Below, one piece after another: positions 1-7,377 of a stretch of DNA of 64,000 bases. The position numbers were made by a program, and so were the translations under genes. Origin of the DNA: Calothrix sp. PCC 7507 (GTDB lineage: Bacteria > Cyanobacteriota > Cyanobacteriia > Cyanobacteriales > Nostocaceae); assembly GCF_000316575.1 (NCBI RefSeq), contig NC_019682.1:4338001-4402000 (forward strand), read 5' to 3'. Under the pieces are notes generated by a model, which searched no databases, was not told where the DNA came from, and saw nothing but the letters and a program-made list of their open reading frames with translations. Each line of letters starts with the position of its first letter. The first letter of the stretch is position 1.

Positions 1-2
1 CC

Positions 3-140
3 GGGCCAGTCAACCGTGGTGTCGAAATTAGCTCAGATTTAATGGATGACCCGGAATTTAGCCTCATTCAAGCACAAGTTACCAGCGGTGTCGCCGTTCG
101 CATGGCGCTACTATATCTAATTGGTAGCGGTAAAGTGTAA
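3..140 (+). CDS. C-terminal end of an unidentified protein, cut by window edge
   Basis: The only open frame from the left edge runs 45 codons to a TAA at 138-140. It ends in a hydrophobic, alanine/leucine-rich stretch ([14 protein letters not shown]). The upstream part is missing, so the family cannot be named. It is the only plus-strand gene near the left edge; the next gene converges on it from the minus strand. The 105-bp gap after it shows no strong hairpin. Confidence 0.5.
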   Translation, partial: GPVNRGVEISSDLMDDPEFSLIQAQVTSGVAVRMALLYLIGSGKV

Positions 141-245
141 GGAATTCTTGAGCAAGCTACTGGAACTGAAATCTTCGCAAGTGATCTGTCGTAGGGGCAA
201 ACGGTTGTTTGCCCTCCAATTGGTAAGATTATTTGCAGAAATCAC

Positions 246-815
246 CTAATAACAAGATAGACTCAAGCTAAATCCTGGCAATACATCTTCACCTAATAAT
301 TCTGTCGAAAGATTTTGCACTTCCAAGTCCCGTCCTTGGCGAGAAATTTCTACTTGCTGCTGTTGAGGATTAATCAACCATGCCAATTTCACCCCTGCAT
401 CCATATATTCCCGCATTTTAGAACGCAACATTTCTAAATCATCTGTTGCCGACCTTAATTCAATCACAAAATCTGGTGCAATAGGAGGAAATTTACACCT
501 TTGTTGGGGTGTGAGTGCTTCCCATCGTTGGCGTTGAATCCACGCCGCATCTGGAGAGCGATCGGCACCATTTGGTAACTTAAATATAGTAGATGAACTA
601 AAGGTATAACCGAGGCCAGTTTCTCGGTTCCAGATTCCCAGATCAATAATCAAGTCCGCTTCTCGATTACCGCTTTCTCCCCCAACGGGTGACATAATAA
701 TTAATTCTCTTTTAGCATTGCGTTCAAATTTCAACTCGCGGTTATTTTGACAAAGTTCATAGAACTGTTCTTCTGTCAAGTGAACGGTGTCTAAATTTAA
801 TGTCAAAAGACTCAT
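246..815 (-). CDS. Uma2 family (DUF820) endonuclease-like protein
   Basis: This 189-residue protein has the usual length of the Uma2/DUF820 family, which has a PD-(D/E)XK nuclease fold and many paralogues in cyanobacteria. Visible family marks are the N-terminal 'TEEQFYELCQNN' segment, the 'RSPDAAW' motif near residue 87 with its conserved Asp, the 'PDFVIELRS' strand near residue 114 carrying the E of the nuclease core, and a downstream 'MREYMDAGVKLAWLI' helix-strand. The biological role of the family is not settled; nuclease activity is inferred from the fold. It stands alone, with no obvious operon partner. Confidence 0.88.
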   Translation of the reverse strand: MSLLTLNLDTVHLTEEQFYELCQNNRELKFERNAKRELIIMSPVGGESGNREADLIIDLGIWNRETGLGYTFSSSTIFKLPNGADRSPDAAWIQRQRWEALTPQQRCKFPPIAPDFVIELRSATDDLEMLRSKMREYMDAGVKLAWLINPQQQQVEISRQGRDLEVQNLSTELLGEDVLPGFSLSLSCY

Positions 816-895
816 AATTTTACACCTATCCTAGATGGAAATCATCAGATGAGCCACATTTAAAGATAGCAAAGTGAATAGAGTGCATCAGTATC

Positions 896-998
896 TGTAG
901 GGTGTGTTAGGACGGAGTCCGTAACGCACCAAAGTCTTAGGACGATGCGTTATACTACCCTACGGGAACGCTAAAAGCGAACGCTAACACACCCTACA
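896..998. repeat. MITE-like palindromic element
   Basis: A perfect 15-bp inverted repeat, TGTAGGGTGTGTTAG at 896-910 and its complement at 984-998, encloses about 73 bp containing further short palindromic pieces. No coding capacity is seen. It fills the space between the 5' side of the Uma2 gene and the 3' end of tldE. This is the form of the non-autonomous palindromic repeats dispersed in Nostoc-type genomes. A transcript could fold into a long hairpin. Confidence 0.7.
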
Positions 999-1041
999 TT
1001 TACGTTTCTGAACACAGCTTGAAATATTGGCGTCGACTTAC

Positions 1042-2382
1042 TTACTCACCAGTAATCGACAACTCATCAACCCAGATTCTAGGAGAAACGCCCCCTGGTG
1101 TTAACTCTGCTTCCTTTTCTACATAACTAATTGACTTCAAAAGTTCCAAGAAATCGCCAGCAACAGTAGCTGACTCAATACTCGTCTTGACACCTTTGTT
1201 AATTAACCACCCATCGAACGGGAGAGAAAACGAACCTTGTAAGGCTTTAACACCCGCATGAAGGGCTTGCAAATCATCAATTAAAATCACATTTTCCACA
1301 GTTTCTAAGCTTAATTCCTGCTCAGGATCTGCTGCTCTAAAAACGTGATAGAAATTAGGACTAACGCTGACTTTAGCACCAATACTAGCATTACCTGTGG
1401 GCTGGGCATTTAACCTTTTGGCAGTTCCCGCACTATGGAGAAAGCCTGTTAAAATGCCTTTTTCAATCAGCGATACCTGACGAGTGGGAGTACCTTCACC
1501 ATCAAAACTTTCTGCACCAATATTAGCAGGATGCAACGCATCATCATACACAGAAAGAAAAGGGGAAGCAATTTCCTTACCTAAATCATCAGGTTTAGAA
1601 AGGCTTTGATTATCTAAAATACTTTGAGCATTGAACAAGTTGGAAAAAGCACCCAACAAACTTAAAAAAGCTTCAGCGGAGAAAACAACGCGATATTTAC
1701 CAGACTTGATTTTTTCATAGTTCAAGTGGCTGATAGTTTTCTGGGCAGTTTCTTGGATGCAACCATTAACATCTAAATTATCTAAACTGCGGTTGATTCT
1801 AAAAGCACCAGCACTGCGGGGCTTTTTTCCTTCTTCCTCAGTTTTGCTGTAAAGATAAACTGATGCTAATGAGTGAGATTCGGTTCTCACAGCACCATCG
1901 CTATTGAGATAGAACCTGTCAATATCTCTTTGTGCTAAACCGTTATAAGGCACTCCTTTAATTGCTGGGTGAGCTGCGAGTAATTCTTTTTCAGCTACTA
2001 GCAATTTTTCTATAAGTTCAGCCACAGGTGCTTGTGCTGCTTTGTCGTGTGGTGTATTGGGAATAGGAATAGTAGCCTCTGGGCTAAAATCAGGAACGTT
2101 TTCCTTCACACCAAAAAAACTAGCTTCATAGGCTGTTTTTAAAGCTAATTCCAATCCCTGCGGATCTACATCTGTGGTGCTGGTGATGCCCATTGTATTG
2201 TCTTCATTCCAGACACGCACGGTGACACCAGAACGGTTTGAAGCTTTCACTTGTTTTGGCTCACCTTGATCCACTTGTACACTGGTTTCATCTACCGTTG
2301 AGCCGTAGATGTCAAATTTTTTAATGCCAAGTTTCTCAGCATTATCCTTGGCATAAGTGGCGATTTCGTTGATATTCGGCAT
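1042..2382 (-). CDS. tldE: TldE/PmbA family subunit of the TldD-TldE metallopeptidase
   Basis: The 446-residue protein belongs to the TldD/PmbA superfamily. It carries 'NRSGVTVRVWNEDNTMGITSTTD' features in the N-terminal half and the 'GEGTPTRQVSLIEKGILTGFLHSAGTAKR' region typical of the PmbA/TldE branch. It lacks the HExxxH zinc motif of TldD, as expected for the non-catalytic partner. TldD-TldE forms a protease that cleaves unfolded peptides and matures some peptide natural products (known for the family). I chose the ATG at 2382; a TTG two codons upstream would also be open but overlaps the heptad repeat. Upstream on the same strand lie a small four-helix-bundle gene and tldD, so the pair is probably co-transcribed. 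Confidence 0.9.
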   Translation of the reverse strand: MPNINEIATYAKDNAEKLGIKKFDIYGSTVDETSVQVDQGEPKQVKASNRSGVTVRVWNEDNTMGITSTTDVDPQGLELALKTAYEASFFGVKENVPDFSPEATIPIPNTPHDKAAQAPVAELIEKLLVAEKELLAAHPAIKGVPYNGLAQRDIDRFYLNSDGAVRTESHSLASVYLYSKTEEEGKKPRSAGAFRINRSLDNLDVNGCIQETAQKTISHLNYEKIKSGKYRVVFSAEAFLSLLGAFSNLFNAQSILDNQSLSKPDDLGKEIASPFLSVYDDALHPANIGAESFDGEGTPTRQVSLIEKGILTGFLHSAGTAKRLNAQPTGNASIGAKVSVSPNFYHVFRAADPEQELSLETVENVILIDDLQALHAGVKALQGSFSLPFDGWLINKGVKTSIESATVAGDFLELLKSISYVEKEAELTPGGVSPRIWVDELSITGE

Positions 2383-2387
2383 AGTCA

Positions 2388-2451
2388 ATTTTGGATTTTG
2401 GATTTTGGATTTTAGATTTTAGATTTTCAGATTTCAGATTTCAGATATTGG
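2388..2451. repeat. Heptanucleotide tandem repeat array (ATTTTGG/ATTTTAG type), left arm
   Basis: Three ATTTTGG units, two ATTTTAG units and degenerate ATTTCAG units follow in register from 2388. The array ends directly at the tldE start region. It is the inverted counterpart of the array at 2829-2856, so the two could pair in RNA across the gene between them. Heptad arrays of this kind (STRRs) are typical of heterocystous cyanobacteria. Confidence 0.85.
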
Positions 2452-2474
2452 ATTTTTATTTAAAATTATGACCA

Positions 2475-2825
2475 TTACTTGTTTCGTAGTGTTTTGATTG
2501 AGGCAACAGTCATAGCTAGAATCTCGGTAGACTCTTGCATCAGGCTTTTTAGTTGATCTACTGTCATTAATCCCGATTCTACAAGAAGTTCCAGCCAATA
2601 CAGCGTCTCATCAGCTTCTTCTTCCACAATGCCAAGTTTGGCAATCAAATCTGCTTTCGATTTAGCTCGACAGGCTGCTCGATAATTAGCAGCAACTAAG
2701 GTAGCTGAACGCAACAATTGTTTGCCAATTACATCGGCAGTTCTGGTTTGTGGTAGTAACTCAACTAGATGAATAACTCGCAATGCAAGTTGCTTTGTTC
2801 TAGCCTTAAACTGCTGCTCATTCAC
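2475..2825 (-). CDS. Four-helix bundle protein (23S rRNA intervening-sequence protein family)
   Basis: The 116-residue, almost fully helical protein matches the family first found inside bacterial 23S rRNA intervening sequences (TIGR02436 type). Recognisable parts are the first helix 'RTKQLALRVIHLVELLP', the central 'QLLRSATLVAANYRAA' helix and 'EEADETLYWLELLVESG'. The function of the family is unknown. The start is a GTG at 2823-2825. It sits between tldD and tldE on the same strand, and heptad repeats in opposite orientation touch it on both sides, so it looks like an inserted cassette. Diversity-generating-retroelement accessory proteins share this fold, but no reverse transcriptase is seen here. 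Confidence 0.88.
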   Translation of the reverse strand: MNEQQFKARTKQLALRVIHLVELLPQTRTADVIGKQLLRSATLVAANYRAACRAKSKADLIAKLGIVEEEADETLYWLELLVESGLMTVDQLKSLMQESTEILAMTVASIKTLRNK

Positions 2826-2828
2826 AAT

Positions 2829-2856
2829 CCAAAATCCAAAATCTAAAATCTAAAAT
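2829..2856. repeat. Heptanucleotide tandem repeat array (CCAAAAT/CTAAAAT type), right arm
   Basis: Four 7-bp units in register: CCAAAAT twice, then CTAAAAT twice. They sit between the tldD stop codon and the GTG start of the four-helix-bundle gene. They are the reverse complement type of the array at 2388-2451. Confidence 0.85.
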
Positions 2857-2859
2857 TCT

Positions 2860-4332
2860 TTAGCGTCCGCCTACGGTGATGGAATCAACCTTGATGTGAG
2901 GTTGTCCAACTGTGGTGTAAATGCTGCCACTAACGGAGCCGCAGAAACCAGGGGCGAGTTCTAAATCTTGGGAACACATGGAAATTTTATTCATAATTTC
3001 CTTCGCTTCACCAATGAGAATTGCTCCCTTTAATGGTTTGGTGATTTTGCCATTTTCAATTAAATAAGCTTCATCGACACTGAAGTTAAATTGGCCTGTA
3101 GCGCCAACACTACCGCCACCCATTTTTTTACAGTAAATACCTTTATCAACGGAGGCAAATAAATCATCAACGCTGTATTCACCAGCATCAATATAAGTGT
3201 TACGCATCCGGCTAGCAGCAGCAAAGGTATAATTTTGGCGGCGTCCACTGCCGGTTCTGGGGTGTCCTGTACGGACTGAGCCGGTTCTATCGGCAATGAA
3301 ATTTTTGAGAACGCCTTTTTCAATTAGTAACGTTCTTTGAGCAGGCATACCTTCGTCATCCATGTCAATTGTACCGAAGGCATTTTCAGAACGCCCTTCA
3401 TCCCAAGCCGTGAGACTTTCGTGGGCAATTTTTTCGCCTTTTTTGTCGGCGAAAGGCGTGGTGTTGCGTTCAATTTGAGTGGTTTCTAGGAGGTGTCCAC
3501 AAGCTTCGTGGAAAATTACCCCGCCGAAGTGATTCGCCATAATGATGGGATATGTGCCTGATTCTACGTAATCGGCATACAGCACTTTACCTGCAGATTC
3601 GGCGATTTGCTCGGAGGCTTGTTGATAATCCCAGGTTCTCAAAAAGTTGGCGTCGCTAGTATTCCCAGCGCGTTCACCGATAGAGGCGCGGTTAGCACCA
3701 TCCGCACACAGGAGGTTAAAGCCTACAGATTGGGTGAGACGAATGTCACGGGCAAATGTACCATCACTGGCGGCGACTAATACTTCTTGCCAATCTCTGA
3801 AGTAAGTAGCCCGGCGGGACTGGACATGGCTAGCTTTTTTCTGCAACTGAGCAGTACCATCAAGCAATATTTCTCCCATTTCGCGGATGGAACTACACAG
3901 AGGTAACCACCCATCTTTGCCCCTTTTTGTGGCGTAATCGCGCAGTAATTCTAGGTTAATTTCGGGAATGAAAGCTGTAGGTGCGGGTAGTTGTAATCCC
4001 AGGATGGACAAACCTTTTTCTAAAGCTGCTTTCAAACCAGAAAACGAAAGGTTATTGGTGCTGACGTAGCAGTCGGCTTTGCCGCGAAATACTCTGACTC
4101 CTGCACCTGTAGCTAGACTTGGTGAGATGCTGGTGATGGCGTCGTCTTCTGCTAGACAACTGATATAGTTGCGACGCTCTAAGAAAAATTCAATAAAGTC
4201 AGCGCCAGCGGCGCGTCCCAATCCTAGCAGGGTAGCTAATGGGGCTTCCCAGGTATCATCGAATTGCTCCGTGGTGGAGGAATATTTGAGGGTGGGGAGT
4301 TGGTTTGAGAGAAGTAGCGTATTTGTAAGCAT
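2860..4332 (-). CDS. tldD: TldD family zinc metallopeptidase, catalytic subunit
   Basis: The 490-residue protein carries the TldD zinc motif HEACGH (HExxxH) at residues 275-280 and the conserved C-terminal Cys in '[10 protein letters not shown]' near residue 464, which aligns with the third zinc ligand known for E. coli TldD. Other family segments are '[15 protein letters not shown]' and '[19 protein letters not shown]'. With TldE it should form a cytoplasmic hetero-oligomeric peptidase. It is the first gene of the tldD, four-helix-bundle, tldE series, starting with ATG at 4330-4332. All catalytic residues I would expect are present, so it appears functional. Confidence 0.93.
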   Translation of the reverse strand: MLTNTLLLSNQLPTLKYSSTTEQFDDTWEAPLATLLGLGRAAGADFIEFFLERRNYISCLAEDDAITSISPSLATGAGVRVFRGKADCYVSTNNLSFSGLKAALEKGLSILGLQLPAPTAFIPEINLELLRDYATKRGKDGWLPLCSSIREMGEILLDGTAQLQKKASHVQSRRATYFRDWQEVLVAASDGTFARDIRLTQSVGFNLLCADGANRASIGERAGNTSDANFLRTWDYQQASEQIAESAGKVLYADYVESGTYPIIMANHFGGVIFHEACGHLLETTQIERNTTPFADKKGEKIAHESLTAWDEGRSENAFGTIDMDDEGMPAQRTLLIEKGVLKNFIADRTGSVRTGHPRTGSGRRQNYTFAAASRMRNTYIDAGEYSVDDLFASVDKGIYCKKMGGGSVGATGQFNFSVDEAYLIENGKITKPLKGAILIGEAKEIMNKISMCSQDLELAPGFCGSVSGSIYTTVGQPHIKVDSITVGGR

Positions 4333-4535
4333 GGATAGCCTCGTCTGCTGGCGTTATCAGAGATTTGACTGAGAAATCCTGGTGTGTTCACTCTAGCAAA
4401 TTTCTCTCTTGACCTGTTTTTTGATCGTCAAGTCTGATGCCACGGTCAATCATCGTACTAAACTAAGCTGTGAGTCTTCAAGTGCGATCGCCGGGAATTG
4501 GGCCAGAGGAGGCGAAGGGTTAAATCTGGGAAAAA

Positions 4536-4572
4536 GCTGAAATTTAACCTAATCTCTATTAGGGATTGAAAC
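4536..4572 (+). repeat. Solitary CRISPR-repeat-like sequence
   Basis: The 3' part, CTCTATTAGGGATTGAAAC (4554-4572), closely resembles the end of a common cyanobacterial CRISPR repeat type that ends in ATTAGGGATTGAAAC. No second copy follows at spacer distance and no cas gene is nearby, so this is not an array. It may be a remnant or chance. The rest of the 4333-4648 gap shows a HIP1 site at about 4481 and the upstream region of tldD, but no gene. Confidence 0.35.
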
Positions 4573-4648
4573 TTTGTCACACCTTCAGGTAAAATCTTCC
4601 TAATTAAAGTTAAAGATTAAAACCAGTAGTTATTTTTTAAGATAGATA

Positions 4649-4963
4649 ATGTCATTAACAAGCGTTATTCATCCCGCTCACTTTCTAATAATTGAGAGGA
4701 GAGGTAATGCGTGGTATTTTAAGTACGGAAAGGTTTTTTATAATTGCACTGACAAACCTTTACCAGAGCATGAGCGAGAGAGATTGTTTGGTATAACTAA
4801 AAACAAGATTGTCATTGAACTATTTCGTATTAGTGGTGGTAAAATTGGATTTTACTTGGCTAATGTTCGAGACAAGAAATATTACTACTGCGGAACTGAA
4901 TGGACGGGTGTCAAAGCTAAGTTACGAGAACTTGGGATTGGAAGAGAAGATCCAATGGAGTGA
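4649..4963 (+). CDS. Hypothetical protein, 104 residues
   Basis: This open frame encodes a charged, soluble 104-residue protein with no signal peptide or membrane segment. It alternates aromatic-rich strands ('NAWYFKYGKVFYN', 'KIGFYLANVRDKKYYYCG') with a charged C-terminal helix ('VKAKLRELGIG'). I do not recognise a family. The upstream stretch is AT-rich with no strong ribosome binding site. The next plus-strand gene (5217) is separate. Coding is supported by length and normal composition only. Confidence 0.5.
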   Translation: MSLTSVIHPAHFLIIERRGNAWYFKYGKVFYNCTDKPLPEHERERLFGITKNKIVIELFRISGGKIGFYLANVRDKKYYYCGTEWTGVKAKLRELGIGREDPME

Positions 4964-5030
4964 ACAGACGCAGAAAGCACGATTGAGTATCTGTAAACTT
5001 AATCTTTACTAATGATTGAAATTTAATATA

Positions 5031-5125
5031 GTGGTTCTCGTCAAATGCAATACAGTTAAGGGCAGGAAACCCCGCCCCTACAGGCTTTGGAATTTGAAAT
5101 TGTATTTAATGGAAGTGAGAAGCAT
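5031..5125. repeat. Palindromic element with GC-rich GAAACCCCGCCCC core
   Basis: Imperfect inverted ends (GTGGTTCTC at 5031 and GAGAAGCAT at 5117-5125; also AAATGCAATACAG against a near complement at 5098-5112) flank a core GGGCAGGAAACCCCGCCCCTAC. The same core occurs in the elements near 11391, 35689, 43905 and 45598. Non-coding. Confidence 0.55.
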
Positions 5126-5216
5126 TATAATTAGTTGATTGAAAGTCTGAAAAATTTAAACTATGTATATATCCTCACAAATAGTAAGATCGCTCTTATT
5201 TAGAGGTTTACGTAAT

Positions 5217-5363
5217 ATGGGAGAAATTGTTACAGGTTTTAATGGTACTAAAGTTGAAGTTACTATCGATAACACAATTAACGAAGTAAATATTGTGGGC
5301 GCAGAAGTGAAGGAAGAAAAACCTAGCGCGGATACGGTAACAAAAACATTAGAAGTAATATAA
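5217..5363 (+). CDS. Small acidic hypothetical protein, 48 residues
   Basis: The frame is open from an ATG at 5163, but the ATG at 5217 has a TAGAGG about 10 bases upstream and removes a basic, unrelated-looking leader, so I prefer it. The product is acidic and beta-like ('TGFNGTKVEVTIDNTINEVNIVG') with a Glu/Lys-rich tail. No family is recognised. It converges on the orthocaspase gene; the 132 bp between them show no strong terminator. Confidence 0.4.
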   Translation: MGEIVTGFNGTKVEVTIDNTINEVNIVGAEVKEEKPSADTVTKTLEVI

Positions 5364-5495
5364 AGTGTTGCGGAAACCCATGAAAAATGCGGTAATGCGG
5401 TTATGATAGGCGGATAAAATTTGCATGAAAGAGAACGGAGAACAGGGAAAAAGCTAATAATCTAGACGATCGCACAACACCGCACTATCATCACG

Positions 5496-7058
5496 CTACA
5501 AGCTAGATTTTCCCAGTCTCGACGCTAAAGCCGAGAATCCGACAAGACAAGAGAATAGACCCACTGCCCAACCTTGCCAAACTGTCAAGAGATTCACTGA
5601 TCCCGCTGCGGGAAAATGACCCACGGGAGCAGTTGAGGAAAAGTTGAGGTCAGAGTAGAATAGCCAATTGTCATGGCGACGCCAGCCGATGCGATCGCCA
5701 AACTGACACCAAGTTTCATAATCAGCATCAAAATCACCACCGACGCTTTCCCAAATCCGCTTTTGGACACTAAAACCAAAGCGTCCATGACTGTATTTCA
5801 CCCAAAGTTGATCGATAGTACAAAGGTCAATTTCAGGAAAGTTATTGATTGATTCGATATTCAACCAGCCTGCTTGAGTGCGTGCTGCTACCTTCAGCAT
5901 CAGCTTGAGGGTTTCTCGATCAGCTTCTCGCCAGTTACCAGATGCTAATAAGTCGCGTAGATGTGTGTAGTCTACTCCCCGTTCCGAACTCAGATAATCG
6001 ATCGCAGTTTCTGAGATGTGCGGTGATGCGATCGCATTGAGAGAAAATAGAGTCTTGTGGTTAAGGTTATCACCAGATCCCACCCACAACTCTGAAAGGA
6101 CTTTCTCTGTCTGCATAACTGTATGAACAGCTGCAACCTTTACCCCCAATTTTAGGGCTTCTGCTAGTTCTAGATTCTGCTTAACTTCTGCTGGGACAGT
6201 ATTTATCTGTTGTTTGGCAATATCTTCTAAAGTCGCGTATTTAGGTATCAGAATTAGGTGCGACTTAGTTACTGGTTGTGTAATATCAGGAGTTTGCCGA
6301 GGATACTTGTAGTGTGCCACAATTTCCGGCACTCGAAAACAGAGATATTGCTGCAGCCGCTTCACTGTGGCACATTGTCCTTGAATCCCCAAACCTTCTA
6401 ATAGCGCGTGGGTAAAGGCTCCTGTTTGCAGCACATCAATTTCTGCGGAAGCCTCGTGAGGACTACAAGACAAAATACTGATAACTCCAGTTTGACGCGC
6501 CAACTGTTGTATTTGTCGCCCAATTCCTTCGCCACTCCGCTTCTGCTGGTAGTGACAAGCATCCAAAATCAGGACTACATTATCAGAGCCACAACGACGC
6601 AGGCATTCTGTTAAATATTGAATAGAAATTGCTGTATTTTCTACATCATCTGGATCGCCATCAGCAGGCATAAGATAATCGTCGTCACCGTGTCTAATTC
6701 CATGACCACTAAAGAAAAACCAAAAGTTGTCTTCCGGCTCTATAAAGGAGTTTTCAGCTATCTGTCGCAAGCATCGCCGCAAGTTAGCACGATAAGGACG
6801 AGTTGATTCGCCACCAATATCTGGTGAGTCATCCGAAAATAAAAAAACGCGATCGAAACCTGCTTCATTGCAGAGCAAGTTCTGCATTAACTGTGCATCC
6901 CGCTTGGCATACTTGAGCGGTTGCAAGAAGTCGTACTGATTAATACCGATCGCTAACGCCCAGTTTTTTATCATCTCACTTTCGTTGTTGCCGTTGTGAC
7001 TTGAGTTTGATTGCTCTACCCTAATTCTTTGAGAATCTCTCTGAGAGGGAATTAACAC
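5496..7058 (-). CDS. Orthocaspase (C14 caspase-like) fused to a GUN4 domain
   Basis: Residues about 30-270 form a caspase-like p20 domain. 'NWALAIGINQYD' opens the domain, the catalytic His is H119 in 'FFSGHG', and the catalytic Cys is C168 in 'LILDACH'. Residues about 361-483 are a GUN4 domain ('LRDLLASGNWREADRET', 'IGWRRHDNWLFYSDLNF'), a tetrapyrrole-binding module best known for stimulating Mg-chelatase and binding bilins. Residues 494-513 are hydrophobic and could anchor the C-terminus in a membrane. Orthocaspases cleave after basic residues; this one might respond to porphyrin or bilin binding (inference). Met29 is an alternative start (AGTGAG just upstream) that keeps the whole domain. 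The gene stands alone, transcribed towards the small plus-strand genes. Confidence 0.93.
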   Translation of the reverse strand: MLIPSQRDSQRIRVEQSNSSHNGNNESEMIKNWALAIGINQYDFLQPLKYAKRDAQLMQNLLCNEAGFDRVFLFSDDSPDIGGESTRPYRANLRRCLRQIAENSFIEPEDNFWFFFSGHGIRHGDDDYLMPADGDPDDVENTAISIQYLTECLRRCGSDNVVLILDACHYQQKRSGEGIGRQIQQLARQTGVISILSCSPHEASAEIDVLQTGAFTHALLEGLGIQGQCATVKRLQQYLCFRVPEIVAHYKYPRQTPDITQPVTKSHLILIPKYATLEDIAKQQINTVPAEVKQNLELAEALKLGVKVAAVHTVMQTEKVLSELWVGSGDNLNHKTLFSLNAIASPHISETAIDYLSSERGVDYTHLRDLLASGNWREADRETLKLMLKVAARTQAGWLNIESINNFPEIDLCTIDQLWVKYSHGRFGFSVQKRIWESVGGDFDADYETWCQFGDRIGWRRHDNWLFYSDLNFSSTAPVGHFPAAGSVNLLTVWQGWAVGLFSCLVGFSALASRLGKSSL

Positions 7059-7314
7059 CTACTCTAGCCTTGAGTTTTTGCTTTTGAGTATGAGTCATGA
7101 AAAATTCAAAATTCACAATCAGAACTCTTTAAATGTTAGGGGTGAGAAACAATATACTTTGTATCTAGAGATACACCATTGTTACAAATCTTTCTACGGC
7201 TACCAGTAAGGCATTTCCGGATTAAAAGGGACTGGGGATTAGGCTTGCAGCGGAAAAATTAATATCCCTTTCTTGATAACTAGTAGTCTGTTTCATTAAT
7301 TTCGTGGGGCTGCG
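7059..7314. other. Gene-free region upstream of the orthocaspase gene
   Basis: This interval lies between the orthocaspase start and the hairpin at the carbamoyltransferase 3' end, so it should hold the orthocaspase promoter. It contains AT-rich stretches around 7100-7180 but no box I would call with confidence. No coding sequence is seen. Confidence 0.4.
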
Positions 7315-7377
7315 AGCTCCCCGACTTCTACCCTGCGGGAAGCCACCCTACGGGTGTCTACAAGAAGTCGGGGAGCT
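7315..7377. terminator. Hairpin (15-bp stem) at the 3' end of the carbamoyltransferase gene
   Basis: AGCTCCCCGACTTCT at 7315-7329 is exactly complementary to 7363-7377, with a shorter internal palindrome (CCCTGCGGG, CCCTACGGG). The right arm overlaps the minus-strand stop codon at 7376-7378. It has the form of a dispersed Nostoc palindromic repeat and could end transcription of the polysaccharide island. No T-run follows, so terminator function is inferred. Confidence 0.55.

Noticed and set aside
4536-4572. Possible CRISPR array
   Set aside because: Only one repeat-like unit exists and no cas genes are near; listed only as a solitary repeat.
2860-5363. A RiPP (modified peptide) precursor near the TldD/TldE genes
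   Set aside because: TldDE matures some peptides, but neither small gene nearby has a leader-core layout, and no modification enzyme is present.
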